Positions 8,585 through 17,784 of a DNA stretch of 64,000 nucleotides are shown one piece after another. The stretch is from an uncultured Lachnospiraceae bacterium (GTDB taxonomy: Bacteria; Bacillota; Clostridia; Lachnospirales; Lachnospiraceae). Location: positions 1 to 64,000 of the forward strand of contig CACZBD010000016.1 of NCBI GenBank assembly GCA_902779305.1. The letters are read 5' to 3'. Position 1 is the first letter of the stretch. Each line of letters begins with the position of its first letter. The position numbers were made by a program, and so were the translations under genes. The notes under the pieces were generated by a model. The model did no database searches, had not been told where the DNA came from, and saw only the letters and a program-made list of their open reading frames with translations.

Positions 8585-9754
8585 ATGAAAAGAAAGTTAC
8601 TTGGTGCATTACTTAGTGTAGCTATGGTAGCATCTCTTCTGGCTGGTTGCGGCGGCGCAGCAGCAACAGATGCTCCGGCACCCGCAGCAGAAGCAACAGA
8701 AGAAGCAGCTCCTGCAGCAACAGAAGAAGCAGCTCCTGCAGCAACAGAAGAAGCAGCTCCTGCAGCAGAAGCAACAGGAACCAAGGTTGGTGTAGCAATG
8801 CCTACAAAAGACCTGCAGAGATGGAATCAGGATGGTTCCAACATGGAAGAGCAGCTGAAAGCAGCCGGCTACGAAGTTGACCTTCAGTTCGCTAACAACG
8901 ATGTACAGCAGCAGGTTTCCCAGATCGAGAACATGATCAACAACGGATGTAACGTTCTGGTCATCGCTTCCATCGAAGGTGATTCTCTTGGTACCGTTCT
9001 TGCAACAGCTAAGGAAAAAGGTATTCCGGTTATCGCTTATGACCGTCTGATCATGAACACGGATGCAGTTTCCTACTATGCAACATTTGATAACTACATG
9101 GTTGGTACAAAGCAGGGCGAATACATCAGGGATCAGTTAAAGCTTGATTCCGAAGCAGGCCCGTTCAATCTTGAAGTTACCACCGGTGATCCGGGTGACA
9201 ACAACGCAAGATACTTCTATCAGGGTGCTATCGACGTTCTGCAGCCGTACATCGACGAGGGCAAACTCGTTATTAAGTCCGGCCAGCTTGATTTCGATCA
9301 GGTTGCTACAGCCAGCTGGTCTTCTGAGAACGCTCAGTCCAGAGCAGAGAACATCGTTTCTTCCAACTATGCAGACGGAACAAACATTGATGCATGGCTT
9401 TGCTCTAACGACTCTACCGCACAGGGTGTTGTTGCAGCTCTTGAAGCTAACTACAACGGCACATGGCCCATCATCACAGGTCAGGACTGCGATATCGTTT
9501 CCGTACAGAACATGATCGCAGGCAAGCAGTCCATGTCTATCTTCAAGGATACACGTACACTGGCTGCACAGGTTGTTAAGATGGTTGGTCAGATCCTCAA
9601 CGGCGAGACAGTTGATGTTAACGATACCACAACATACGACAACGGCACAGGCATTATCCCTTCATACCTTTGCGAGCCCGTATTTGCTGACATCAACAAC
9701 TACAAGGAACTCCTGATCGATTCCGGTTACTACACGGAGGCTGATTTGCAGTAA
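8585..9754 (+). CDS. ChvE-like multiple-sugar-binding lipoprotein
   Basis: A signal peptide with the lipobox LLAGC leads into a low-complexity Ala/Glu/Pro/Thr linker (residues about 28-65), then a ChvE/XylF-type sugar-binding domain. Visible segments are KVGVAMPTKDLQRWNQDG, NNGCNVLVIASIEGD, GIPVIAYDRLI, WLCSNDSTAQGVVAAL and ITGQDCDIVSV. It should deliver aldoses to the ATPase and permeases that follow. The linker is encoded by a 24-bp tandem repeat. The gene is followed by a terminator, so this binding protein is probably made in excess over the membrane parts, as is common for such transporters. Confidence 0.88.
   Translation: MKRKLLGALLSVAMVASLLAGCGGAAATDAPAPAAEATEEAAPAATEEAAPAATEEAAPAAEATGTKVGVAMPTKDLQRWNQDGSNMEEQLKAAGYEVDLQFANNDVQQQVSQIENMINNGCNVLVIASIEGDSLGTVLATAKEKGIPVIAYDRLIMNTDAVSYYATFDNYMVGTKQGEYIRDQLKLDSEAGPFNLEVTTGDPGDNNARYFYQGAIDVLQPYIDEGKLVIKSGQLDFDQVATASWSSENAQSRAENIVSSNYADGTNIDAWLCSNDSTAQGVVAALEANYNGTWPIITGQDCDIVSVQNMIAGKQSMSIFKDTRTLAAQVVKMVGQILNGETVDVNDTTTYDNGTGIIPSYLCEPVFADINNYKELLIDSGYYTEADLQ
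8705..8776 (+). repeat. 24-bp tandem repeat encoding the lipoprotein linker
   Basis: Three consecutive 24-bp units (8705-8728, 8729-8752, 8753-8776, the last diverged) encode the octapeptide AAPAATEE. The first two are identical. Repeats like this can change copy number by slippage without shifting the frame. Confidence 0.85.
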
Positions 9755-9790
9755 TCCTTAGTTCAAAACGAACTTGGCGCAAGCCAAAAA

Positions 9791-9817
9791 AACAGGCGGG
9801 ATTTTTTCCCGCCTGTT
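9791..9817 (+). terminator. Intra-operon hairpin between binding protein and ATPase
   Basis: An 11-bp perfect stem (AACAGGCGGGA with TCCCGCCTGTT) has a T-rich loop. The downstream tract is only weakly T-rich, so read-through is likely. It would protect or terminate the upstream message and lower expression of the ATPase and permeases. Confidence 0.7.
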
Positions 9818-9856
9818 ATTTGAAAAAAGACAGGATAGAATTGGGAGGGAACAGAT

Positions 9857-11398
9857 TTGGCAAATATAATACTTGAAATGAAGAACATTACCAAAACCTT
9901 TCCCGGCGTAAAGGCACTTGACAATGTCAACTTTCAGGTGGAAGAGGGTGAGATCCATGCCCTCGTCGGCGAGAATGGCGCCGGCAAGTCCACACTGATG
10001 AACGTCCTTTCGGGAATCTATCCCTACGGAACTTATGAAGGGGATATTGTCTACAAAGGTGAGGTTTGTAAGTTCAACAAGATCAACGATTCCGAATCCA
10101 GAGGGATCGTTATCATTCACCAGGAACTCGCTCTGATCCCTTATATGACGATCGGCGAGAATATGTATCTGGGTAACGAGCGCGGTAAAAGCGCTGCAAT
10201 TGACTGGAACGAGACCTACGGCGAAGCTGATAAATACCTGAAAATGGTAGGCCTTGAGGACTCTTCCAGAACACTTGTCAAGGATATCGGTACAGGTAAA
10301 CAGCAGATGGTTGAGATCGCAAAAGCTCTGGCCAAGAACGCGCAGCTGCTCATCCTTGACGAGCCCACATCTTCTCTGAATGAGAAAGATTCCAAAGCAC
10401 TTCTGGATCTTCTTCTCAAATTCAAAAAAGAGAACGGTTTAACTTCGATCATTATCTCTCATAAACTGAATGAGGTTTCTTACGTGGCAGACAAGATCAC
10501 GGTCGTTCGTGACGGCGCTACGATCGAGACACTTGATAAAGCAGTAGATGAGGTTTCTGAAGACAGGATCATTAAGGGCATGGTCGGCCGTGAGATCACA
10601 GACCGTTTCCCCAAGAGACATGATGTCGAGATCGGCGATATTTCGCTTGAGGTCGATAACTGGACGGTACATCATCCGCAGTATACGGAACGGAAAGTCG
10701 TAAACGATGTTTCCATGTATGTACGTAAAGGCGAGGTTGTCGGGATTTACGGCCTGATGGGTGCGGGACGTACGGAACTTGCCATGAGTATTTTTGGCAA
10801 GTCTTATGGAACGAACATTTCCGGCACCATGAAGATCGATGGCAAGGAAGTCCACATCAATACGATCAAGGGTGCGATCGAGCATAAGATCGCATATGTT
10901 ACCGAGGATCGTAAGGGGAACGGACTTGTCCTGACCAATCCCATTAAGATCAATACAACGCTGGCGAACTTAAAAGAGGTCAGCAGCAGAGGTATCATAG
11001 ACAAAGATAAAGAGTATCAGGTTGCAGTGGAATATAAAGACAAACTGAAAACGAAGACCCCTTCGGTAGAACAGAATGTCGGCAATCTGTCCGGTGGTAA
11101 CCAGCAGAAGGTTCTGCTTGCAAAGTGGATGTTTGCAAATCCTGACATCCTGATCTTAGACGAGCCTACCAGAGGTATCGACGTAGGCGCCAAGTATGAG
11201 ATCTATTGTATCATCAATGATCTCGTCAAGGCAGGAAAATCAGTTATCATGATCTCTTCTGAACTTCCTGAGACGATCGGTATGAGCGACAGGATCTATG
11301 TCATGAACGAAGGCAGATTCGTCGGCGAACTCAACCGGGAAGAAGTCAGCCAGGAAGCCATCATGGCTTGCATCATGAGATCGGGAAGGGGTGAATAA
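9857..11398 (+). CDS. Sugar ABC transporter ATPase (GguA/MmsA-like)
   Basis: The 513-residue protein carries two tandem ABC ATPase domains, as in the RbsA/XylG/GguA class. The first has Walker [10 protein letters not shown], the degenerate signature region [14 protein letters not shown] and Walker [12 protein letters not shown]. The second has [16 protein letters not shown] in place of a normal Walker A, the signature [14 protein letters not shown] and [13 protein letters not shown]. It powers import of sugar delivered by the ChvE-like protein. The start is a TTG at 9857 with GGGAGGGA at 9843-9850; no better ATG is available upstream of the conserved N-terminus. The permease gene follows after 2 bp. 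Confidence 0.9.
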   Translation: MANIILEMKNITKTFPGVKALDNVNFQVEEGEIHALVGENGAGKSTLMNVLSGIYPYGTYEGDIVYKGEVCKFNKINDSESRGIVIIHQELALIPYMTIGENMYLGNERGKSAAIDWNETYGEADKYLKMVGLEDSSRTLVKDIGTGKQQMVEIAKALAKNAQLLILDEPTSSLNEKDSKALLDLLLKFKKENGLTSIIISHKLNEVSYVADKITVVRDGATIETLDKAVDEVSEDRIIKGMVGREITDRFPKRHDVEIGDISLEVDNWTVHHPQYTERKVVNDVSMYVRKGEVVGIYGLMGAGRTELAMSIFGKSYGTNISGTMKIDGKEVHINTIKGAIEHKIAYVTEDRKGNGLVLTNPIKINTTLANLKEVSSRGIIDKDKEYQVAVEYKDKLKTKTPSVEQNVGNLSGGNQQKVLLAKWMFANPDILILDEPTRGIDVGAKYEIYCIINDLVKAGKSVIMISSELPETIGMSDRIYVMNEGRFVGELNREEVSQEAIMACIMRSGRGE

Positions 11399-11400
11399 TT

Positions 11401-12696
11401 ATGGAAAAATCAAGCATTTCAATGACACTTAAAAAATATACCATGGTCATCGCCCTTGTAGTGGTCTTTGTTTTGTTTATATTTGGGACAAGGGATCGTA
11501 ATGCCGCTAATTTCCTGGAAGGATTGCGTAATGCCTCAATTCTTTTTCCGCAGAATATCACGAACCTGCTGTCTCAGAATACGTACGTATTTGTTCTCGG
11601 AACAGGTATGCTGTTATGTATCTTAACCGGCGGTAACATTGACCTGGCAGTCGGTTCTGTATTGTGCTTTGCGGCTGCAGTCGGTTCCTTCATGATGAAC
11701 AAAGGTATTAACCCGTTTGTGGCCGTTCTGGCGATGATCCTGGTAGGTCTGTTGGTGGGCATCTGGCAGGGATTCTGGATCGCTTATGTGAAGGTCCCTC
11801 CGTTCATTGCCACACTGTCGGGCATGTATGCCTTCAGAGGTCTTGCAAACGCAGTCCTTGACGGGAAGGATATCAATCTGAAGAGTTACACGGGATTCAT
11901 CAATCTGTTTGGCGGCGGCGCTGACTGCTACATCAAAGACTTTGCCGGCCCGACACAGGAAGTCCTGAACTCGGCTGACGGCGCATCGATCCTGGAAATG
12001 TATAATGCCGGACAGGTACTGGATGCCGGACGCGCAGGCCATATGAACTATGTATGTGCGATCGTCGGTGTTCTGGTCGTCCTGATCTTTATCGCCATGG
12101 TTGCAAAGGGACGTATGAATGCCATCAAGCGTGGCTATGAGACGACACCTCTTGCTTCCGAGATCATCAAAACAGCTCTGATCAGTGCGGTGATCCTGTT
12201 CCTCGCTTATAAACTGGCGAATTACAAAGGAATTCCCACATCCTTCATCTGGGTACTGATCGTGGTACTTGTTTACGGCTACATTACAACAAGGACCCGG
12301 ATCGGACGTTATCTGTACGCGGTCGGCGGTAATGCCAAAGCTGCAGGCCTTTCCGGTATCAATACCAAATTCGTTTATTTCTTTGCTTACATCAACATGG
12401 GACTGCTGACAGGTCTTGCGGGTGCACTCGTTGCAGCCAGACTTACCAAGGCAACGCCCAAGATCGGTGAAGGTTATGAGATGGACGCCATCGGCGCCTG
12501 CTTCATCGGTGGTGCATCGGCATACGGCGGAATCGGTACGGTACCCGGCGTGATCATCGGTGCGCTTCTGACCGGTATCATCAACCAGGGTATGTCCCTG
12601 ATGGGCTGGGAAGCAAACTGGCAGAAGGTTATCAAAGGCGTGGTTCTGCTTGTCGCGGTAATCTTTGACGTTGTTTCCAAGAATGAGAAGAAATAA
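11401..12696 (+). CDS. Sugar ABC transporter permease 1 (GguB/XylH-like)
   Basis: This 431-residue protein has about ten hydrophobic segments and belongs to the branched-chain/ribose/xylose permease family. Typical pieces are NIDLAVGSVLCF, PFIATLSGMYAFRGLANAVL and DAIGACFIGGASAYGGIGTVPGVIIGALLTGI. It sits 2 bp after the ATPase stop and 15 bp before a second, related permease. It is longer than the second permease, with an insert around residues 160-200. The pair likely forms a heterodimeric channel with the ATPase; in most GguAB-type systems only one permease gene is present. Confidence 0.88.
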   Translation: MEKSSISMTLKKYTMVIALVVVFVLFIFGTRDRNAANFLEGLRNASILFPQNITNLLSQNTYVFVLGTGMLLCILTGGNIDLAVGSVLCFAAAVGSFMMNKGINPFVAVLAMILVGLLVGIWQGFWIAYVKVPPFIATLSGMYAFRGLANAVLDGKDINLKSYTGFINLFGGGADCYIKDFAGPTQEVLNSADGASILEMYNAGQVLDAGRAGHMNYVCAIVGVLVVLIFIAMVAKGRMNAIKRGYETTPLASEIIKTALISAVILFLAYKLANYKGIPTSFIWVLIVVLVYGYITTRTRIGRYLYAVGGNAKAAGLSGINTKFVYFFAYINMGLLTGLAGALVAARLTKATPKIGEGYEMDAIGACFIGGASAYGGIGTVPGVIIGALLTGIINQGMSLMGWEANWQKVIKGVVLLVAVIFDVVSKNEKK

Positions 12697-12711
12697 GGAG
12701 GTGGGATGATA

Positions 12712-13878
12712 ATGAATAGTGTAGGAAAGACTTTGAAAGCACATACAATGAAGATTGTCCTGGTCCTTGTTGTCATCTTCTTTTGGATCATGACCAGAGG
12801 TAGCAGCATCCTGATGCCTGCCAACGTTACGGCCCTGATCAACCAGAACGCTTATGTATACGTGCTTGGAACCGGTATGATGATGTGTATGCTCATCAAG
12901 GGCAATATCGATCTGTCGGTTGGTGCGGTTGTTTGTTTTGTAGATACTGTTGGAGCGATCCTCATGGTCAAGAAGGGACTTCCCGTTCCGGTCGTTATGC
13001 TGGCCATGCTGGGTGTGGGATTGGCCATTGGCGTATTCATGGGCTGGGTCATCGCTTATCTGAACATTCCGCCATGGATCGCAACCCTTGCAGGCTACCT
13101 TTCTTTCAGAGGACTGGGCACGGCGATCGTAAACGGTCAGACGATCGGTATCGGTCAGTGTGAATCCTATCTGAAACTGTTTAACGGAACGATCCCCGGC
13201 CTGTTTACCATTGCAGGACTGAACGGGATGACCGTGGTGATCGGTGTTTTATCCTGTGTGCTCATTGTCTTTGTACAGTTCAGGGATAGGGCCACAAAGC
13301 TGAAAAAGGGATATGAAGCAGACAGCCTGCTTTCGGTGGTCATCAGATCGGTGCTTCTGTGTGCCGTGATCCTGTTCTTCGCCTACAAGCTGGGTCTTGA
13401 CAAAGGTATTCCGTTCTCGCTTGTATGGGTGGCAGTGATCGTTCTGATCTATAACTTTATTGCCAGCAAAACCGTTCTCGGCAGATACTTCTACACGATG
13501 GGCGGAAATATTGAGGCAGCCAGACTGTCAGGTATCGACACCAAGAAGATCCTCTTCTTCGCTTACCTGAACATGCAGTTCTTAACGGTCATCACCAGCT
13601 GGATCTCCATGGCGAGACTTTCGGCGGCAAATCCCAATGCGGGCTTAAACTACGAGCTGGATGCCATCTCGGCTTGTATCGTCGGCGGCGTATCTGCTTA
13701 CGGCGGATCCGGTTCCGTATTCGGTATGATCGTAGGTGCTACGCTGATCGGTGTCATCAACATGGGCATGAGTCTGATGAACGTTGACCCGAACTGGCAG
13801 AAGGTCGTAAAAGGCTTGGTCCTTCTTGCAGCCGTTGTATTTGAGATCTTTAACAACAGAGACAAGAAGAAAGCATAA
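12712..13878 (+). CDS. Sugar ABC transporter permease 2 (GguB/XylH-like)
   Basis: A second permease of the same family, 388 residues, with matching landmarks: NIDLSVGAVVCFVDTVGAIL, PPWIATLAGYLSFRGLGTAI and DAISACIVGGVSAYGGSGSVFG. It is clearly a divergent duplicate of the upstream permease, most alike at the NIDL and GG-AYGG regions. The ATG at 12712 lies 9 bp after AAGGAGGTG; the in-frame ATG at 12706 is too close to that site. A terminator follows, so this ends the transporter operon. Confidence 0.88.
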   Translation: MNSVGKTLKAHTMKIVLVLVVIFFWIMTRGSSILMPANVTALINQNAYVYVLGTGMMMCMLIKGNIDLSVGAVVCFVDTVGAILMVKKGLPVPVVMLAMLGVGLAIGVFMGWVIAYLNIPPWIATLAGYLSFRGLGTAIVNGQTIGIGQCESYLKLFNGTIPGLFTIAGLNGMTVVIGVLSCVLIVFVQFRDRATKLKKGYEADSLLSVVIRSVLLCAVILFFAYKLGLDKGIPFSLVWVAVIVLIYNFIASKTVLGRYFYTMGGNIEAARLSGIDTKKILFFAYLNMQFLTVITSWISMARLSAANPNAGLNYELDAISACIVGGVSAYGGSGSVFGMIVGATLIGVINMGMSLMNVDPNWQKVVKGLVLLAAVVFEIFNNRDKKKA

Positions 13879-13914
13879 TCTTCAGAAGGTATTAATTTGC
13901 CAAATAAATGGGGG

Positions 13915-13956
13915 CGGCTGCTTGGTCTATGACCGGCAGCCGTTCCTGCTTTTTTA
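13915..13956 (+). terminator. Terminator of the sugar transporter operon
   Basis: The stem CGGCTGC (13915-13921) pairs with GCAGCCG (13936-13942), with an inner GGTC/GACC pairing. It is followed by TTCCTGCTTTTTTAT. Confidence 0.7.
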
Positions 13957-14083
13957 TGGACCGGGTTGCAGCAGCGGATATAAACTTGCATGTTACGGGG
14001 ATTTTATATATATTTATGTGGTGGGAAGCCGGGATGCAGGATTTCCTGTTTTTTTGACGGCATCCGGACAGGGAGGAACAGAG

Positions 14084-14404
14084 ATGTTTGAATTTTTAGG
14101 GTTGTCGGATCTTACCTGGCTTAGCGGGATCCTTTGCATCCTTTGCCTGATCTTCGGGCTGTACATGGTCATTACCAAAAGTCCCGGGATCGTCAGAAGC
14201 TTTAAGGATACGGCTGATTATAAGGACAAAGAGAAATATTCCTATCATGGCGGGATCCTGATCCTTGCCCTTGGCGGTGCTAGCCTGCTCGTGACCGTAC
14301 TGTCTTTTTTCAGTACGCTCGTTTCCAATATCCTCGGCGTGATCGCTTTGATCGTCTTTGCCGTTTTCTGGAAAAAGATGAACGATCAATACGGGCCCGA
14401 ATGA
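14084..14404 (+). CDS. Small membrane protein, DUF3784-like
   Basis: The 106-residue product has three hydrophobic segments: LSGILCILCLIFGLYMVI near the start, ILILALGGASLLVTVLSFF, and ILGVIALIVFAVFWKK at the end. Short charged loops separate them. This layout resembles DUF3784 proteins of Gram-positive bacteria, whose role is unknown; the match is by general pattern only. GGGAGGAAC at 14071-14079 sets the ATG at 14084. The open frame extends further upstream without a usable start. The gene stands alone between two terminators. Confidence 0.6.
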   Translation: MFEFLGLSDLTWLSGILCILCLIFGLYMVITKSPGIVRSFKDTADYKDKEKYSYHGGILILALGGASLLVTVLSFFSTLVSNILGVIALIVFAVFWKKMNDQYGPE

Positions 14405-14453
14405 TCCGGGCTCATAAGACACTGAGCTTTATGCATATCAGATAATCGGTAAG

Positions 14454-14477
14454 AAAGAGGCTTGCTGTCTCTTTTTT
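14454..14477 (+). terminator. Terminator after the small membrane protein
   Basis: A short stem AAAGAG/CTCTTT with a 9-nt loop is followed by a T-run. The stem is weak, but the position before an ABC exporter operon fits. Confidence 0.55.
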
Positions 14478-14584
14478 ATTTGGATTTTCATCTGCGATCG
14501 GCAAGATCGAATGATGACACAGAAAAAACATATTTTTGTTGTATAGTAGTTTTCGTTCACAAAAATAAGGAAAAGAGGGATGAC

Positions 14585-15628
14585 ATGATTGAGGTTACTG
14601 ATCTGGTAAAACGGTACGGAAATCACGTTGCGGTGGACCATATCTCGTTTACGATCGAGGACGGTAAGATCTATGGCCTGCTCGGACCGAACGGTGCCGG
14701 AAAATCCACAACAATGAATCTGATGACCGGATATCTTTGTGCAAATGAAGGGACGGTCACGGTTGAAGGGCATGATATTTTCAAACAACCCAAGGAAGCC
14801 AAGAAACATATCGGGTATCTGCCCGAGATCCCGCCTTTATATGAAGACATGACGGTCAGGGAATATCTGCGGTTTGTATGCGAACTGAAGAACGTTGCGC
14901 GCGAGAAGATCGAAGAGGAGATCCAGAGGATCACGGCAAAGACCGGAACGGAAGAAGTGCTGCCGAGACTGATCCGCAACCTGTCAAAAGGATACAAGCA
15001 AAGAATAGGGATCGCGCAGGCGCTTGCCGGATCACCGAAGATCATCATCCTCGACGAGCCTACGGTAGGCCTTGACCCGCTGCAGATCATTGAGATCAGG
15101 GAACTGATCCGGGAACTCAAAAAAGAGCATACGGTGATCTTAAGCTCGCATATCCTCTCGGAAGTCAGCGCAGTCTGTGATGAGATCCTGATCATTTCCA
15201 AAGGGAAACTGGTTGCAAAAGACAATGCGGAGCATCTTGGCACGCTGTCTACAGGCAAACGGGAGCTTCATGCGCTCATCAAGGGTGACAGGGAAGCTGT
15301 CGCGAAGATCCTGGACGGATTGACCGATGCGCCGTCTTATGAGTTGGAAGAGAAAGAAGACCTCGTACAGGTGAATGCAGGCATGGAAGAGGGGAAAGAT
15401 TTCCGCGAAGAGCTGTTTTATGCGCTGGCAGAGCAGAAACTCCCGCTCTTGGAAATGTGTGTTGACCATGCATCACTGGAAGAAGTCTTTATCGAACTGA
15501 CCGGGCAGGATGAACCCGTACCGAAAGCGGAAGAGGAAACCGCTGATACGGAAGCATCTGTCGCAGGTAGCGTAGCGGAAGAAACAGACGCAGAAGAGAC
15601 GTCCGGCAAAGAGGAGGTGCAGTCATGA
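14585..15628 (+). CDS. ABC transporter ATPase (GldA/CcmA-type)
   Basis: The 347-residue ATPase has Walker A GPNGAGKST, a Q-loop region (GYLPEIPPLYEDMTVREYL), signature LSKGYKQRIGIAQAL and Walker B KIIILDEPTVGLDP. The last 40 residues are acidic and low-complexity (EEETADTEASVAGSVAEE). It is most like the ATPases of Gld-type ABC-2 exporters. The gene overlaps the permease gene by 4 bp (ATGA), so the two are translationally coupled. The ATG at 14585 is preceded by AAAAGAGGG. Substrate is unknown; the family is linked to gliding in Bacteroidetes but is widespread in non-gliding Firmicutes. Confidence 0.88.
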   Translation: MIEVTDLVKRYGNHVAVDHISFTIEDGKIYGLLGPNGAGKSTTMNLMTGYLCANEGTVTVEGHDIFKQPKEAKKHIGYLPEIPPLYEDMTVREYLRFVCELKNVAREKIEEEIQRITAKTGTEEVLPRLIRNLSKGYKQRIGIAQALAGSPKIIILDEPTVGLDPLQIIEIRELIRELKKEHTVILSSHILSEVSAVCDEILIISKGKLVAKDNAEHLGTLSTGKRELHALIKGDREAVAKILDGLTDAPSYELEEKEDLVQVNAGMEEGKDFREELFYALAEQKLPLLEMCVDHASLEEVFIELTGQDEPVPKAEEETADTEASVAGSVAEETDAEETSGKEEVQS

Positions 15629-17742
15629 TCGCAATCTATAAAAGGGAATTAAGCGCCCTTTTTCATTCGATGATCGGCTGGATCTATCTGGCCGTTATGA
15701 TGTTTTTTGTAGGTCTTTATTTCAGTATCTATAACCTGGGGCAGGGCTACCCTTATGTGGCGGCGATCCTGTCCTCGATCCTTTTTGTTGTCATTCTGGC
15801 GGTCCCGATCCTGACCATGCGGATCATGACCGAAGATAAGCGGCATCACACGGATAAACTGCTTTATACGGCGCCGGTACAGACAATTGGCGTGATCCTT
15901 GGGAAATACTTTGCGATGCTCACCGTTTTCGCATTACCGCTTCTTGTGGTCTGCATCCTGCCTGTATTCTTAAGCCTGTACGGAAAAGTACCGTTTCTTG
16001 AAACCTATGTGGCGATCCTTGGATTCTTCGTTTACGGGGCAGCCTGCATCGCGATCGGGCAGTTTCTGTCAGCTCTTTCGGAAAATCAGATCGTGGCGGC
16101 GATCCTTTCCTTCCTGCTGTTGTTTTTAGGCTACATGATGTCCGGGATCACCGGCTTTATGTCTGCGGACGGAAATCTTCTGACAAAGATCTTAAACTGC
16201 TACAGCTTTTCGGAGCGGATCCAGACCTTCTTTGACGGCGTCTGTGATCTGCCGAGTTACCTGTATTTCATAACGCTGGCAGCCGTATTTTTGTTTTTTA
16301 CTTACGAAGTGCTGCAGAAAAAACGGTTCAGCGTTTCCACGGGACGCATCAAAAGAGGTGCTTTTTCCACGGGACTGATCGCTGTTGTGATCGCTGCTGC
16401 TGTTGCCGCCAACTGGGCCGTGACTTTGCTTCCCGAGAAGGTGAAGCAGTTTGACGTGACGCAGGAAGGCCTGTATCAGATCGGTGATCAGACCAAAGAG
16501 GTGCTCAAAAACCTGAACGAGGATATCACGATCTACGTGCTTTCGTCCGAGGAGCGGACAGACAGCATCATTGCAAGAACACTTGAAAAATATAAAGAGG
16601 CATCGGATCATATCAGGATCGAGTATAAGCCGACGGACCTGTATCCGGAATTCGGCGCAAAATACGGAGCGGAGTCTTCGGAAAGCGGCTCTCTGATCGT
16701 AGAGGGCAGCAAGCGTTACAAACTGATCCCGAACAGCAACCTGTATGAAACGGAGATCGATTACACAACCTATTCCCAGAATGTCACCGGTTTTGACGGA
16801 GAGGGAAGGATCACGAGTGCGATCGCTTATGTGACGGGAGATGACCTGCCGATCCTGTATCAGGTGGCCGGACATGACGAGCTGCAGCTTTCCGGGGATC
16901 TTTTGAAGAGCGTGGAAAAGGAAAATGTGGAAATCCGCGACCTGAACCTGATGGAAAACGCTGCGGTCCCCGAAGATGCGTCAGGACTTTTGATCCTGGC
17001 ACCAACCAAAGATTATTCCGAGGATGATGCGAAAAAAGTCAAAGAATATATGGATAACGGCGGGAAAGTGCTTTTGGTGACAACGCTGACACAGGACGGC
17101 ACGCCTAACCTGACCGGGATCTTCTCGGAATACGGGCTGAGGCTTACCAAGGGACTTGTTGTGGATCCGCAGGCAAGCCGGTATTATCAGAATCCGTTCA
17201 TGCTGCTTCCCGAGGTTGCTTCCTCTGTTGTTTCAGCGGACCTGTTTTCCAAGAAGAGAAACATCCTGATGCCTTACGCGCAGGGGATCGTTGTTACGGA
17301 AGATGATTCCGAGAATGCGCCCGAGATCACGCAGATCCTGACAACATCGGACGATTCTTATGCCAAACAGGACCTGAACATGGAAAACTGGGAATACGAA
17401 GAAGGCGATGAAACCGGCCCGTTTGCACTTGGCGTCTATCTGATGAAGCTGAATGATGATACTTCCGAAACGGAACTGTTATGGCTTACGACCGAGAATA
17501 TGATCTCCGATCAGGCGAATGCCCTTACGGCAGGTGCCAATTTCGAAATGCTTTCCAACATGGTCGCCAGGATGAAACAGGAGGAAAACAGTGTTTCCAT
17601 TCCGGCGAAAAAATACATGGCGGATAGCTTTACGATCCCGCGTTCCGTATTTTTCTTCGGATTTGCCATTACAACTCTGCTGATTCCTGTTATACTGTTA
17701 GGTGTCGGCCTGTCGATCTGGCTCGGCAGACGAAAGAGATGA
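15625..17742 (+). CDS. Fused ABC-2 permease and GldG-type auxiliary protein
   Basis: This 705-residue protein joins two parts. Residues 1-230 are an ABC-2 permease with six helices (GldF-like; ILTMRIMTEDKRHHTDKLLYTAPV is characteristic). Residues 240-690 form a GldG-type domain: one helix, an extracytoplasmic region (EKVKQFDVTQEGLYQIGDQT, LPILYQVAGHDE, LLILAPTKDYSEDD, NGGKVLLVTTL), and a final C-terminal helix before a basic tail. In many genomes the two parts are separate genes. With the coupled ATPase it should form a complete exporter or envelope-stress transporter of unknown substrate. Confidence 0.88.
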   Translation: MIAIYKRELSALFHSMIGWIYLAVMMFFVGLYFSIYNLGQGYPYVAAILSSILFVVILAVPILTMRIMTEDKRHHTDKLLYTAPVQTIGVILGKYFAMLTVFALPLLVVCILPVFLSLYGKVPFLETYVAILGFFVYGAACIAIGQFLSALSENQIVAAILSFLLLFLGYMMSGITGFMSADGNLLTKILNCYSFSERIQTFFDGVCDLPSYLYFITLAAVFLFFTYEVLQKKRFSVSTGRIKRGAFSTGLIAVVIAAAVAANWAVTLLPEKVKQFDVTQEGLYQIGDQTKEVLKNLNEDITIYVLSSEERTDSIIARTLEKYKEASDHIRIEYKPTDLYPEFGAKYGAESSESGSLIVEGSKRYKLIPNSNLYETEIDYTTYSQNVTGFDGEGRITSAIAYVTGDDLPILYQVAGHDELQLSGDLLKSVEKENVEIRDLNLMENAAVPEDASGLLILAPTKDYSEDDAKKVKEYMDNGGKVLLVTTLTQDGTPNLTGIFSEYGLRLTKGLVVDPQASRYYQNPFMLLPEVASSVVSADLFSKKRNILMPYAQGIVVTEDDSENAPEITQILTTSDDSYAKQDLNMENWEYEEGDETGPFALGVYLMKLNDDTSETELLWLTTENMISDQANALTAGANFEMLSNMVARMKQEENSVSIPAKKYMADSFTIPRSVFFFGFAITTLLIPVILLGVGLSIWLGRRKR

Positions 17743-17784
17743 CGGGATCTAAGCGGTACGGATCCTAAGAAGCAGGATGTAGAG

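Noticed and set aside
8705..8776. CRISPR-like short repeats
   Set aside because: The 24-bp units are directly adjacent without spacers and encode the linker of a lipoprotein in frame.
11623..12744. Long minus-strand frame of 373 codons
   Set aside because: It mirrors the permease gene, lacks a ribosome binding site and has no recognisable motifs; it is a shadow frame.
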